From Enterococcus sp. MMGLQ5-1 (GTDB lineage Bacteria > Bacillota > Bacilli > Lactobacillales > Streptococcaceae), in the NCBI RefSeq assembly GCF_013155265.1, contig NZ_JABJXU010000001.1, positions 248,001-312,000 of the forward strand: DNA of 64,000 nucleotides, read 5' to 3'. Numbering within the stretch: the first letter of the stretch is position 1; every line of letters begins with the position of its first letter. The position numbers and the translations under genes are program-made. Below the pieces are notes generated by a model. The model did not search any database. It worked only from the letters and a program-made list of their open reading frames with translations, and was not told where the DNA came from. Of the stretch, positions 9,710 to 20,141 are shown one piece after another.

Positions 9710-11143
9710 ATGAAAATTTTATTCGCAGCAAGTGAATGTGCACCATTTATCAAAACAGGTGGCTTGGGTGATGTCGCGGGTGCTTTGCCTAAGGAGCTAG
9801 CTAAAAGAGGTGAGACAATTCGTGTTGTTTTACCATATTACCAAAAAATTGCAGCTGCTTACCAGGATCAAGTTGAGGATGTGACTAATTTTGAGGTTAT
9901 GGTTGGTTATCGTCGACAATATTGTGGCATTAAAACATTAACACTAGCTGGTGTCCAATACTATTTTATTGATAACCTGTTTTATTTTAATCGTGAAAAT
10001 GTTTATGGCTATTACGATGATGGTGAAAGATTTGCTTTTTTTCAGCTTGCTATTGTTGAAATGCTTGAAAAAATTAATTACATTCCTGATTTAATTCATG
10101 TTAATGACTATCATACAGCCTTAGTACCATTTTTATTAAAGGAAAAGTATCATTGGATTAATCGTTACCAGAATATCAAATCATTACTCACAATTCATAA
10201 TATTGAATTTCAAGGTAAGATGAGTCGAGAATCTATGTCGGATTTATTTGGAATTGGCACTGAGCGCTATGATGACGGTACTGCTCGCTGGGAAGACTGT
10301 TTTAATTGGTTGAAAACAGGGATTTTGTATGCGAGTCGAGTCAATACGGTTTCACCAAGCTATGCAGAGGAAATTAAGACACCAGAATTTGGTTGTGGCT
10401 TAGATATTGTTTTAAGAATGGAAGCTGGCAAATTATCTGGCATTACGAATGGTATTGATTATCAGCTGCTTAATCCAGAGACGGATTCCTTGTTAAAATA
10501 TCACTTTTCAAGTAAGGCTTTGGCTGGCAAGGCTAAGAATAAGGCTTGGATTCAAGAAAAGGTTGGTTTGCCAATTCGAGCCGATGTGCCATTGCTTTCA
10601 GTCATCTCTCGCTTAACTTATCAAAAGGGTTTTAATTTACTAATTGATGAGTTAGATTACTTAATGCAAGATGACATTCAGTTAATTCTAATTGGTACAG
10701 GTGATTTGCGCTTTGAATCAGAGTTTGAGTATTATGCAGCTAAATATCCAAATAAATTTGTTGCCCTGATTACTTTTGATGTAGCCTTGGCGCAGGAGGT
10801 ATACGCTGGTAGTGATTTATTTTTAATGCCAAGTGCCTTTGAGCCTTGTGGACTGTCACAAATGATGTCAATGCGCTATGGAACACTACCAGTTGTTCAT
10901 GAAGTGGGTGGACTAAAGGATACTGTGATTCCCTATAATCCTGTGTCTCAGCAGGGAACAGGCTTTGGCTTTGCTGAATTTTCAAGCTATCGCTTTAAGG
11001 AAGCAATTGATAAAGCTGTTGACCTCTATCAAGCCGATCAAAAAATTTGGCGTAAATTGCAGCTACAAGCGATGACTACTGATTTTAGTTGGAATTTGGC
11101 GAGTCAAAGCTATCAAAAATTATATCAAAATATTTTAGACTAA
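9710..11143 (+). CDS. glgA: glycogen synthase (ADP-glucose type, GT5)
   Basis: Extends alpha-1,4-glucan from ADP-glucose. Seen: N-terminal KTGGLGDVAGALPKEL (ADP-glucose/glucan site, residues 15-30), YHTALVP, and the C-terminal GT-B signature PSAFEPCGLSQMMSMRYG with the catalytic Glu. 477 residues, normal. GGAGG precedes the ATG. It is the last gene of the glg operon here: neither branching enzyme (glgB) nor phosphorylase (glgP) follows, and a strong terminator comes 48 bp downstream. Confidence 0.96.
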   Translation: MKILFAASECAPFIKTGGLGDVAGALPKELAKRGETIRVVLPYYQKIAAAYQDQVEDVTNFEVMVGYRRQYCGIKTLTLAGVQYYFIDNLFYFNRENVYGYYDDGERFAFFQLAIVEMLEKINYIPDLIHVNDYHTALVPFLLKEKYHWINRYQNIKSLLTIHNIEFQGKMSRESMSDLFGIGTERYDDGTARWEDCFNWLKTGILYASRVNTVSPSYAEEIKTPEFGCGLDIVLRMEAGKLSGITNGIDYQLLNPETDSLLKYHFSSKALAGKAKNKAWIQEKVGLPIRADVPLLSVISRLTYQKGFNLLIDELDYLMQDDIQLILIGTGDLRFESEFEYYAAKYPNKFVALITFDVALAQEVYAGSDLFLMPSAFEPCGLSQMMSMRYGTLPVVHEVGGLKDTVIPYNPVSQQGTGFGFAEFSSYRFKEAIDKAVDLYQADQKIWRKLQLQAMTTDFSWNLASQSYQKLYQNILD

Positions 11144-11190
11144 CTAAAAAGCTGTGATGACATTGTAATATGGTCATTATTAAGCAAATT

Positions 11191-11226
11191 AAAAACGAGG
11201 CTGGATTTTTCCATGCCTCGTTTTAT
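11191..11226. terminator. terminator after glgA
   Basis: Ten-pair stem AAAACGAGGC / GCCTCGTTTT with an inner TGGA/TCCA stem and T/A tracts on both flanks, so it can serve glgA and the convergent DUF975 gene. Confidence 0.85.
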
Positions 11227-11268
11227 GATTATTTAATCTCATACTTATTAATTCCAAATTGACAATAC

Positions 11269-12075
11269 TTAAAAAGTATCAATTTCTTTAATTGCTTTAA
11301 TATCGTTATAAAAAGCAATATGAGTCATTTCTAGATAAGGTGTTACCCAAACTGAAGCTAATCCGAACGTGAATAAAACTAAAAGTATCCAAAGAATAAA
11401 GCTAATTTCTAGGATGAATAAATTCATTTTTTCACCTTTCATTAATGCAACACTTTCTTTAATTAATTTTCTTGCCGAAACAGTTTGATCACCACGCTTA
11501 ATGTGATCGTGATAAATGTAGAAGGCTTGAGAATAGGCAAAAGAACGATTAATTAAAACCGCAAATACGCAAAGAAATGCGATAATTGCTAGAAAAATTA
11601 AGGCTACATTTCCGCTCCCGCTTGCACCAATAGCGATAAAAACAATGCCAATGACCATTGGCAATAATGCCCAAAGCATCAGATAAACAAACAATAATAG
11701 ACTAGTCACAAAAACTTTGATTAAAAATGGGCCATTTAATTTTTCTTTAAATGAATTAATTGGATGTATTTTAAGCTCTGGATTTTTAAAGGCATCCATA
11801 TAGGTAAAAATAATCGCGGTAGTCACAAATGAAATTAGTATTGAAACAATCAAGCTTAGATAATTACCCGGATTGGCAAAAACACTAAAATCATAGTTTG
11901 CACCAATATTTGCGGAATAAAGTGTTTGATCAGTACTGATTTGTCCTGAACGAATGGATGAAAAAATACTCCAAATGACTGGAATTAAGAATAATAAGAT
12001 CTTATTTTTGGTATCAACTGATAGCACAGCCTTTGCTTCTGTTTTTAATTCTTTTGTTGTTTTGTTAATTTTCAT
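11269..12075 (-). CDS. DUF975 family membrane protein
   Basis: A 268-residue integral membrane protein with a short charged N-terminal segment (LKTEAKAVLS) followed by about five or six hydrophobic segments; the N-terminal pattern and overall layout fit DUF975. Function unknown. AGGAGGAG before the ATG supports the start. It stands alone, convergent with glgA and divergent from tgt. Confidence 0.75.
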   Translation of the reverse strand: MKINKTTKELKTEAKAVLSVDTKNKILLFLIPVIWSIFSSIRSGQISTDQTLYSANIGANYDFSVFANPGNYLSLIVSILISFVTTAIIFTYMDAFKNPELKIHPINSFKEKLNGPFLIKVFVTSLLLFVYLMLWALLPMVIGIVFIAIGASGSGNVALIFLAIIAFLCVFAVLINRSFAYSQAFYIYHDHIKRGDQTVSARKLIKESVALMKGEKMNLFILEISFILWILLVLFTFGLASVWVTPYLEMTHIAFYNDIKAIKEIDTF

Positions 12076-12230
12076 AATCTCCTCCTAGACTTATTATAGT
12101 ATTAATTTGTTTTAAAATCCAAAGATAATTAAAATATGAAATTAATTGGTTTTAGATTTTTATCGTGATAAAGATTGAATTTAATAACAAAATTGCTTAT
12201 GATTAGACTTGTTGATTTTTAATTTTTTGA

Positions 12231-13412
<1,182 letters not shown>

Positions 13413-13429
13413 GCTTAGCTGCTGAATTA

Positions 13430-13617
13430 TTGAAAAACGGCTCTATGTCGGATCGAACTGATTTGACTAAAATTAATATAGTTGTTTGGCAGTTGTCTTC
13501 GGATGATTGCCTTTTATGTCATATATGCCTAGTTTGGATGTTTGTCGGAAAGAATTCCAAAAGCACGCGTTAGGCGTTGTTTTATCGTGAAAACAGAATT
13601 GTTTCATGGTAGTGCTA
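13430..13617 (+). repeat. terminator-associated intergenic repeat, copy 1
   Basis: Begins with an AT-rich head, then a terminator hairpin (stem 13488-13511, TTCG loop, T run) ending tgt, then a tail containing CACGCGTTAGGCGTTG and GTGAAAACAGAATTGTTTC. The head matches the copy at 25.4 kb and the tail matches the copies at 43.7 and 55.0 kb. No coding capacity. Confidence 0.7.
13487..13516 (+). terminator. terminator after tgt, inside repeat copy 1
   Basis: Ten-pair stem (13488-13497 with 13502-13511, three G-T pairs) capped by a TTCG tetraloop and followed by TTTT. Confidence 0.7.
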
Positions 13618-13621
13618 AGCA

Positions 13622-13667
13622 GAAAAAAGGACAAAGCAGACCTCTAGGTTCGCTTTGTCCTTTTTAG
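13622..13667. terminator. terminator after thrS
   Basis: Stem AAAAAGGACAAAGC / GCTTTGTCCTTTTT around a short loop, with T/A runs on both strands; ends thrS on the minus strand and can act for the plus strand. Confidence 0.85.
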
Positions 13668-13669
13668 TT

Positions 13670-15604
13670 TTATTTTCTTGATTTATTCTCAATTTCCTTT
13701 TGAATGCGTTCAATGAATGCTTCAGCTGCAACAACTTCAGTTTCCTTTGAGCCGTAGCGACGCACATTAACAGTGTGATCCTCTTGTTCTTTATCGCCAA
13801 CGACTAATTGATATGGAATTTTTTTCGTTTGTGATTGGCGAATTTTATAGCCCATTTTTTCATTGCGCTTGTCAAAGTCAACTCGAACACCAGCTTTTCT
13901 TAAGGTGTCACTAATGCTTTTGGCATAATCAAAATGCGCATCTAAAGAAACTGGAATCACGGAAACCTGAGTTGGTGCCAGCCAGGTTGGGAAAGCACCC
14001 TTATACATTTCAATTAGATAAGCAGTGAAGCGTTCCATCGTACCAACAACTCCACGATGAAGCATTACAGGTCGGTGCATTTCACCATCTGGACCGATAT
14101 ATTCTAATTCAAATTGTTTTGGTAAGAGAAAGTCAATTTGAATGGTAGACATCGTTTCTTCACCACCGAGTGCCGTTTTTGTTTGGATATCTAATTTAGG
14201 ACCATAGAAGGCTGCTTCGCCTTCAGCCTCAAAATAATCAATTCCTAGATCTTCAACGGCATTTTTTAATTGCTTTTGAGCCAATTCCCACATTTCGTCA
14301 TCTTCAAAGTATTTCTCTGTATTTTCCTTGTCACGATAGGAAAGACGGAAACGATAGTCAGTAATATTAAAATCCTTATAGACCTCAATGATTAGTTTTA
14401 GAATTTCCTTAAACTCATCCTCAATTTGATTCGGTGCAACGAAGGTGTGCCCATCATTTAGGGTCATTTCACGAACACGCGACAAACCAGTTAGGGCACC
14501 TGATTTTTCATAGCGGTGCATCATACCAAGCTCAGCAATTCTTAATGGCAATTCACGATAGCTGCGTGGTTCATGTTTGTAGACCTGAATATGACTTGGG
14601 CAATTCATTGGGCGTAGTTCTAATTGTTCGCCATCTCCCATATCCATTGGTGGAAACATGTCCTCACGATAATGATCCCAGTGACCCGAGGTTTTGTAGA
14701 GATTTAGGTTAGATACTGGTGGCGTATATACGTGTTCATAGCCTGCTGCCAGCTCCTTATCAACAATGTAGCGTTCAATTGTACGACGAATTGTTGCGCC
14801 ATTTGGCAACCAAACAGGAAGACCTGAGCCGACCTCTTGACTGGTGAAAAATAAATCTAATTCCTTGCCAAGCTTACGATGATCTCGCTCTTTACGTTCA
14901 GCAAGCTCTTGTAGGAAATCCTTTAATGCCTTTTTATCAAAAAAGGCGGTACCATAAATTCGTTGCATCATTGGATTTTCTGATTTACCGCGCCAGTAGG
15001 CACCAGCAACATTTAATAATTTAAAAACCTGTAGCTTACCAGTAGAAGGGATATGAGGTCCGCGACAAAGGTCGGTAAATTCACCCTGCGTATAAGTTGT
15101 AACAGTTTCATCTTCAGGTAAATCTTGAATGAGTTCGACTTTATAAGGGTCGTCCTTAAAAATTTCAAGGGCCTCTGCTTTAGAGACAACCTTACGTTCT
15201 GTCTTGAAGTTTTCACGAACAATTTTTTGCATTTCAGCTTCGATATCAGCAAGCTGTTCATCTGTTACCTGACCGTCTGCATTATCGGTATCATAGTAAA
15301 AGCCGGTTTCAATTGCTGGTCCAACACCTAAATGGATATTTGGATACAGTCTTTTTAAGGCTTGTGCCATGACATGGGCAGCAGAATGACGTAGGACGTC
15401 TAAAGCATCAGCGTGGTCAGGTGTCACAATTTCAATTGTACCATCTTCTAAAATTTCACGGTCAACATCAATTAGCTGATTGTTGAATTTAATTGCCAAT
15501 GCTTTTTTGGCAAGTGAGTTGGAAATGCCTTGAGCGATTTCAAAGCCAGTTACTGGTGCTTCAAATTCTTTAACTGCACCATCTGGAAAAGTGATTTTTA
15601 ACAT
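13670..15604 (-). CDS. thrS: threonyl-tRNA synthetase
   Basis: Charges tRNA-Thr. 644 residues, class II. Domains in order: N-terminal TGS (about 1-62); editing domain with HSAAH (near 73-77) and the LCRGPHIP motif; catalytic core with zinc-binding NCPSH, motif 2 region [13 protein letters not shown] and motif 3 [12 protein letters not shown]-terminal anticodon domain (QVSVIPV onward). The ATG has AAAGGAG upstream. It lies behind a threonine T-box leader, but 260 bp separate the attenuator from the start. Confidence 0.97.
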   Translation of the reverse strand: MLKITFPDGAVKEFEAPVTGFEIAQGISNSLAKKALAIKFNNQLIDVDREILEDGTIEIVTPDHADALDVLRHSAAHVMAQALKRLYPNIHLGVGPAIETGFYYDTDNADGQVTDEQLADIEAEMQKIVRENFKTERKVVSKAEALEIFKDDPYKVELIQDLPEDETVTTYTQGEFTDLCRGPHIPSTGKLQVFKLLNVAGAYWRGKSENPMMQRIYGTAFFDKKALKDFLQELAERKERDHRKLGKELDLFFTSQEVGSGLPVWLPNGATIRRTIERYIVDKELAAGYEHVYTPPVSNLNLYKTSGHWDHYREDMFPPMDMGDGEQLELRPMNCPSHIQVYKHEPRSYRELPLRIAELGMMHRYEKSGALTGLSRVREMTLNDGHTFVAPNQIEDEFKEILKLIIEVYKDFNITDYRFRLSYRDKENTEKYFEDDEMWELAQKQLKNAVEDLGIDYFEAEGEAAFYGPKLDIQTKTALGGEETMSTIQIDFLLPKQFELEYIGPDGEMHRPVMLHRGVVGTMERFTAYLIEMYKGAFPTWLAPTQVSVIPVSLDAHFDYAKSISDTLRKAGVRVDFDKRNEKMGYKIRQSQTKKIPYQLVVGDKEQEDHTVNVRRYGSKETEVVAAEAFIERIQKEIENKSRK

Positions 15605-15695
15605 TTTTACTCCTTTATTATTAAAGCTTTTTTGTTTTATAAATTTTGATAAAAGACGTTTAATGATATAAGAATTATGAATTTTATATCATTAA

Positions 15696-15833
15696 TGTTT
15701 AAACAGTAGCATTGCAGCTCATGAAATTTGCGCAGATTTTGAGAGTGCTTGTCATCAAGGTAAAGGTGATACTGTAAGTATGGCTGCTCAAGTATACCAT
15801 GCTGGAAGGGCTTTTATTGAATCAATTAAGTAG
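15696..15833 (+). pseudogene. possible decayed coding fragment
   Basis: A 45-codon stop-to-stop plus-strand reading frame with protein-like composition (AHEICADFESACHQG, then MAAQVYHAGRAFIESIK) but no start codon or ribosome site at its 5' end; only an internal ATG exists. An ATG at 15695 in another frame runs into TAG after three codons. It sits antisense inside the thrS leader. It may be a C-terminal remnant of a lost gene or chance; I do not recognise the family. Confidence 0.3.
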
Positions 15834-15863
15834 CCCTATGTGCTAAAGCACATGCCATCATGG

Positions 15864-16065
15864 CAAAAAAAAAGCCTAAATAGCCATCTAGCTATTAGGA
15901 CGTCTTAACGTGGTTCCACCTAATTTGGAAGCGAACCTCCATCTCATTGCTCATAATGCTGAGTCTGCATAAACTTAAAAAGTGGTAAGTCGTATTTCCA
16001 TAGGTAGATTTGCACCAACCATCTACTCGCTAAACTATCTTGTACGCTCATGTCTTTTTAATCTG
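15864..16065 (-). ncRNA. T-box riboswitch (threonine) of thrS
   Basis: On the minus strand the T-box sequence AATTAGGTGGAACCACG is at 15909-15925, followed by an attenuator whose stem CCTAATAGC / TAGCTATTTAGG-like arms (15875-15899) leads into a run of nine T. A likely specifier ACC (Thr) is at 15984-15986, followed by A. Uncharged tRNA-Thr would stabilise the antiterminator and allow thrS expression. Confidence 0.88.
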
Positions 16066-16253
16066 TTTTAAATTTTAACTCTAAATGAGTTTTTTTTCAA
16101 TCCTATTGTTTGGAAATATTATCAAATATATCAAAATAAAGTTTAAAAGTTATGATTACCGATTTTTTCGATTTAGCCTATCAAGAACTGTGCTTGAGCA
16201 AGGATTAGGGATGACACAAAAAAATGTGACAAACTTGGGCTTAACTTCGGATT

Positions 16254-16267
16254 TGAAACCGTTTACA
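16254..16267 (+). promoter_or_regulatory. cre site (CcpA operator) upstream of mtlA
   Basis: TGAAACCGTTTACA matches the cre consensus TGWAANCGNTNWCA at every position. It lies 41 bp before the mtlA start, in the promoter or early leader region, so glucose repression by CcpA with HPr-Ser46-P is expected. Confidence 0.8.
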
Positions 16268-16307
16268 ATAATAAATGTAGAAGAAATGACCTTAAGGAGG
16301 TTTTATT

Positions 16308-18047
16308 ATGGAAAATGGCAAGAGTTTAAAGGTACGGATACAACGCCTGGGAAGTGCATTGAGTAGTATGGTCATGCCTAATATTCCAGCGCTGATTGCA
16401 TGGGGTGTTTTGACGGCATTATTTATACCTGATGGTTTCTTTCCAAATAAGAATTTTGCAGAAATGGTTTCACCAATGCTATCATACCTTATTCCATTAT
16501 TAATTGCTTATACGGCTGGTAAAAATGTTTACGAGCAACGGGGTGGTGTTGTTGGGGCAATCGCTGCAATGGGTGCGATTGTTGGCGCTGGGATTCCAAT
16601 GATTCTAGGTGCAATGATTATTGGTCCATTAGGGGCTTGGCTAATTAAAAAGTTTGATGAAATGGTGACACCACATATTAAAGCAGGCCTCGAAATGCTC
16701 GTTAATAATTTTTCAGCAGGCTTGATTGGTTTTGGTCTAGCCTTATTTTCACACTGGGGTATCGGACCTGTTGTTCAAGGCTTGACAAATTTAATGGCGA
16801 AGGGTGTTGATTTCCTAATCAGTGCACATTTAATCCCATTAGCAAATATTTTTATTGAACCAGCAAAGATTTTATTCCTAAACAATGCGATTAATCATGG
16901 TATTTTAACGCCATTAGGCTTAGAACAAGCTAAAAATGCTGGTAAATCTTTACTTTTCTTATTAGAAGCTAACCCTGGTCCTGGTCTAGGTGTTCTGTTG
17001 GCATTTTGGTTTTTTGGTAAGGGGTCCGCTAAAGCAACTGCACCGGGTGCGGTAATTATCCATTTTATCGGTGGGATTCATGAAATTTATTTTCCATATG
17101 TCATGATGAAGCCTGCTTTATTTGGCGCAGTTATTGCTGGTGGAGTTACAGGAACATTTGTTAATAATATTCTTGGTAGTGGCTTGGTTGCCCCTGCTAG
17201 TCCAGGCTCTATTATTGCCATTCTTGGTATGGCTTCACCTAAGGGCTTAGGTAACATTTTAGCTGTACTTGCAGGTGTTGCCGCAGCAACAATTGTTTCA
17301 TTTTTGGTAGCCGCAGTCATCTTGAAGCGCGATAAAACAATGGACGATGATTTTGCTAAAGCACAGGAACAAGTTTCCAAAGCCAAATCAGTTTCAAAGG
17401 GCGCAGATACAGCATCTGATGAAATGGGAGATATTAAACATATTATCTTTGCTTGTGATGCGGGTATGGGTAGCTCGGCAATGGGTGCTTCTATTTTAAG
17501 AGATAAGGTCAAAAAAGCTGGCTTGAAGGTTGATGTCACTAATAAAGCTATCAGTACTCTAAGTGATTCAGATAATACTCTAATTGTGACTCAAGAAGAG
17601 CTTTCAGATCGCGCTAAGGTCAAAACACCGAGTGCTGCACACGTTTCAGTTTCCAATTTTTTGAATTCGCCTAAATATGATGAAATTGTTGCCCGCTTAT
17701 CGAATCAGGAGGTCAGTGAAAAAGCACCTCAAGCCGCAGTTGAAAAAGTTGTAATTTCAGATGAATTTAAAGCGGTTAGTCGAGTAATTTTTGCGCACGA
17801 TGAGCGAATAGGCTCTACAACGATGGGAATTTCGGTTTTAAGCTCAATTTTTAAAGAGCAGGGTATCAATATACCAATTACTGAGGCCGAGTTTAAGCAG
17901 TTACCAAATGATTCAAGTGCTTTAATCATAACTAAAAATACCTTGACTGAAACTGCAAAGAAATATGCACCAAATGCGCAACATTTATCGGTAGATAGTT
18001 TGATTACAACACCGAGATACCAAGCGCTTGCTAATGCTTTAAAATAA
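16308..18047 (+). CDS. mtlA: mannitol PTS permease EIICB with a second, Cys-less EIIB-like domain
   Basis: Imports and phosphorylates mannitol to mannitol-1-phosphate. 579 residues, longer than the usual 470-510 EIICB. Residues 1-345 form the membrane EIIC domain with the substrate motif GGIHEI (255-260). Residues about 376-465 form EIIB with phosphorylated Cys383 in FACDAGMGSSAMG. Residues about 488-579 repeat the EIIB pattern, FAHDERIGSTTMG, but with His497 at the Cys position. AAGGAGG precedes the ATG. First gene of mtlA-mtlR-mtlF-mtlD. Confidence 0.95.
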   Translation: MENGKSLKVRIQRLGSALSSMVMPNIPALIAWGVLTALFIPDGFFPNKNFAEMVSPMLSYLIPLLIAYTAGKNVYEQRGGVVGAIAAMGAIVGAGIPMILGAMIIGPLGAWLIKKFDEMVTPHIKAGLEMLVNNFSAGLIGFGLALFSHWGIGPVVQGLTNLMAKGVDFLISAHLIPLANIFIEPAKILFLNNAINHGILTPLGLEQAKNAGKSLLFLLEANPGPGLGVLLAFWFFGKGSAKATAPGAVIIHFIGGIHEIYFPYVMMKPALFGAVIAGGVTGTFVNNILGSGLVAPASPGSIIAILGMASPKGLGNILAVLAGVAAATIVSFLVAAVILKRDKTMDDDFAKAQEQVSKAKSVSKGADTASDEMGDIKHIIFACDAGMGSSAMGASILRDKVKKAGLKVDVTNKAISTLSDSDNTLIVTQEELSDRAKVKTPSAAHVSVSNFLNSPKYDEIVARLSNQEVSEKAPQAAVEKVVISDEFKAVSRVIFAHDERIGSTTMGISVLSSIFKEQGINIPITEAEFKQLPNDSSALIITKNTLTETAKKYAPNAQHLSVDSLITTPRYQALANALK

Positions 18048-18084
18048 TGAAAAGTGTTAAAATAGGGTCATGGAGGTTATGACA

Positions 18085-20106
18085 ATGTATTTAACACCAA
18101 GGCAGAAATTAATTTTAAGAGAAGTTTTAGCGAGTCAAAAGGGTGCATCAATTGATAAGCTGGTTAATCTATTGAAGGTTTCTAAAAGAACGGTCTATCG
18201 TGAGCTAGCCGTTCTAACTGAAACCTTGTCAGAGGCAGATATTGCTTTTTTAAAGGGTTCTAAGCATCATTATGTTATCGAAGCAAGTGAGGCACAACTC
18301 AAGCTTTTAAAAGAGGCCGCAGAGACACGGACTGAAAATGATTTAGAATTTTCTCAGACTGAACGACAGCACATCATTGTCTTACAATATTTTCTTTATA
18401 AGAAAAAGATGACGGTCGAGCAGCTTTCCGATGAATTTTTTGTTAGTAATCATACAATTCTGACTGATTTAGCACAAATTGAGCAAAAATATCAAAAAAT
18501 GCCAGACTTTGTTATGAAGAAAAGCCCCTATATTACAATCAGTACGAATGAAAGTGTTCTTCGTGAAATTGTGACTGAAATATTGAATTTTGAAATCAAC
18601 GCTTATAGCTTTTTTTATCTTCAAGAACTGCAAGGTGGGAAGAATGGCTATTTTCTTCAATATTTTATTGCAAAGGATTTAGTGATGCTGAAGCAAATTT
18701 TCAAGCATTTTGAAAAGCTCGGCATTAATCAGCTATCAGATGATAATAAAAAATATTTGATGATATTAATTGCGGTTTCTATTCTCAGAGTTCGTGAAGG
18801 TCATTCCTTGCAGATTGAGCATCATCATGAAATTAATAAGGAAAGCTTAAATTTAGCACAGCAAATTTATATTGAGGTAGGCAAGCAGACGCACCAGCTG
18901 TTCAATTTATTTGAAATTACGCAGCTTGCTTTAAAATTGAGTCGATTAGTTGAAACCGGTGTTCCCTCGATTTTTAATTCGCAATTTGATTCGCAGCGCT
19001 TTTATCAAATTCGTGAGTTTGTGACCGCAGTCAGTAACGAATTAAACGGTAATTTTGAGTTAGACACGCAATTATTTTCAAATTTATCTGCAACATTTAG
19101 CCAAATGGCGACTCGCTTGAATGTTAATGAGCAAGATTTTTCAAATCCCATTTTAGCCCAAATTGCGCAGATGAATGAAGAAAATCAAGGCTTAGTTCAG
19201 GTAATTAAGAAAAAATTAAGGCTATTCTTTAGAAACGAAACTTTTACTGAGGATAATATTGCTCTGATTGCCTTATATTTTCTAATTTCAACAGATGTTA
19301 ATCCTAATCCACTAGGTATGAAAATTGGTTTAATTTCAGAATATGATGAGATAACGAGCACCTTAGTCGTAAATCGACTTAAACGTTTTTTCCCATTTGT
19401 TAAAAAGGTTGATTTTTTAGCTATTTCAACCGTCAATGAACAAAATTTAGCTGACTATGATTATTTATTATCAACCTCTTTATTATCGGGCTTTGAGCAT
19501 GATTATAAATTGATTTCATTAGCACTGAATAATGAGGAAATTCGCGAGTTGACGACACTTTTTAATCGCAAGCAGCAGCAGATGAAGCAGTTTCAAATTG
19601 AAAGAGAGGAGCCAAAGGGCTTAACTTCATTATTTGAAAGAGTTGAGCTATCCGCCTATGTTTTGCAGAATTTTAAAATTGAGGAAATTGATAATCCTGC
19701 TTCATTTGAAGGCACATTGAAGTATATTGCCACTCGTCTAAGCCGAGAGGTGATTTCAGATGACGTCGCAGTGGCGGATGGTCTAATTAAACGCTATCAT
19801 CAAGCACCGATTGGGATTCCAAATACACGCTTTGCATTGGCTCACAGTGCTAGTCAGCTAGTCATCAACCCTTATTTTGCGATTTTTGATTTAAAAAAAG
19901 CAATTAAGGTTCAGGGAATGGATCAGGAGGCATTGATTATTGATCGATTATTATTGCTATTAGCACCTGAAACCAATCAAGAGACCAATTTATCGATTCT
20001 GGGCAAGATTAGTAGCTCAATTATTGAGAATCCATTGAATACTGAGATTTATAACTCAGGTAATGAAGAAATTATTTTTCAATTACTTAATAAGGTATTG
20101 GCATAA
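18085..20106 (+). CDS. mtlR: mannitol operon activator MtlR (PRD-containing)
   Basis: Transcriptional activator of the mtl operon, about 673 residues. Domains: N-terminal HTH (VSKRTVYREL near 33-42) and second HTH (EQLSDEFFVSNHTI), two PTS regulation domains in the middle, an EIIB-Bgl/Gat-like domain (IGLISEYDEITSTL) and a C-terminal EIIA-Mtl-like domain (IGIPNTRFALAHS). The EIIB-like domain has no Cys in its loop, unlike Bacillus MtlR. Start ATG 18085 follows GGAGG; ATG 18070 lies within that site. Sits between mtlA and mtlF. Confidence 0.92.
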   Translation: MYLTPRQKLILREVLASQKGASIDKLVNLLKVSKRTVYRELAVLTETLSEADIAFLKGSKHHYVIEASEAQLKLLKEAAETRTENDLEFSQTERQHIIVLQYFLYKKKMTVEQLSDEFFVSNHTILTDLAQIEQKYQKMPDFVMKKSPYITISTNESVLREIVTEILNFEINAYSFFYLQELQGGKNGYFLQYFIAKDLVMLKQIFKHFEKLGINQLSDDNKKYLMILIAVSILRVREGHSLQIEHHHEINKESLNLAQQIYIEVGKQTHQLFNLFEITQLALKLSRLVETGVPSIFNSQFDSQRFYQIREFVTAVSNELNGNFELDTQLFSNLSATFSQMATRLNVNEQDFSNPILAQIAQMNEENQGLVQVIKKKLRLFFRNETFTEDNIALIALYFLISTDVNPNPLGMKIGLISEYDEITSTLVVNRLKRFFPFVKKVDFLAISTVNEQNLADYDYLLSTSLLSGFEHDYKLISLALNNEEIRELTTLFNRKQQQMKQFQIEREEPKGLTSLFERVELSAYVLQNFKIEEIDNPASFEGTLKYIATRLSREVISDDVAVADGLIKRYHQAPIGIPNTRFALAHSASQLVINPYFAIFDLKKAIKVQGMDQEALIIDRLLLLLAPETNQETNLSILGKISSSIIENPLNTEIYNSGNEEIIFQLLNKVLA

Positions 20107-20141
20107 TTAATATAAGTTAATAAATGATAGGAGCGTTTTAG

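Noticed and set aside
16085-16366. 93-codon frame running into mtlA
   Set aside because: Out of frame with mtlA, covers its promoter, cre and ribosome site, and has no family resemblance.
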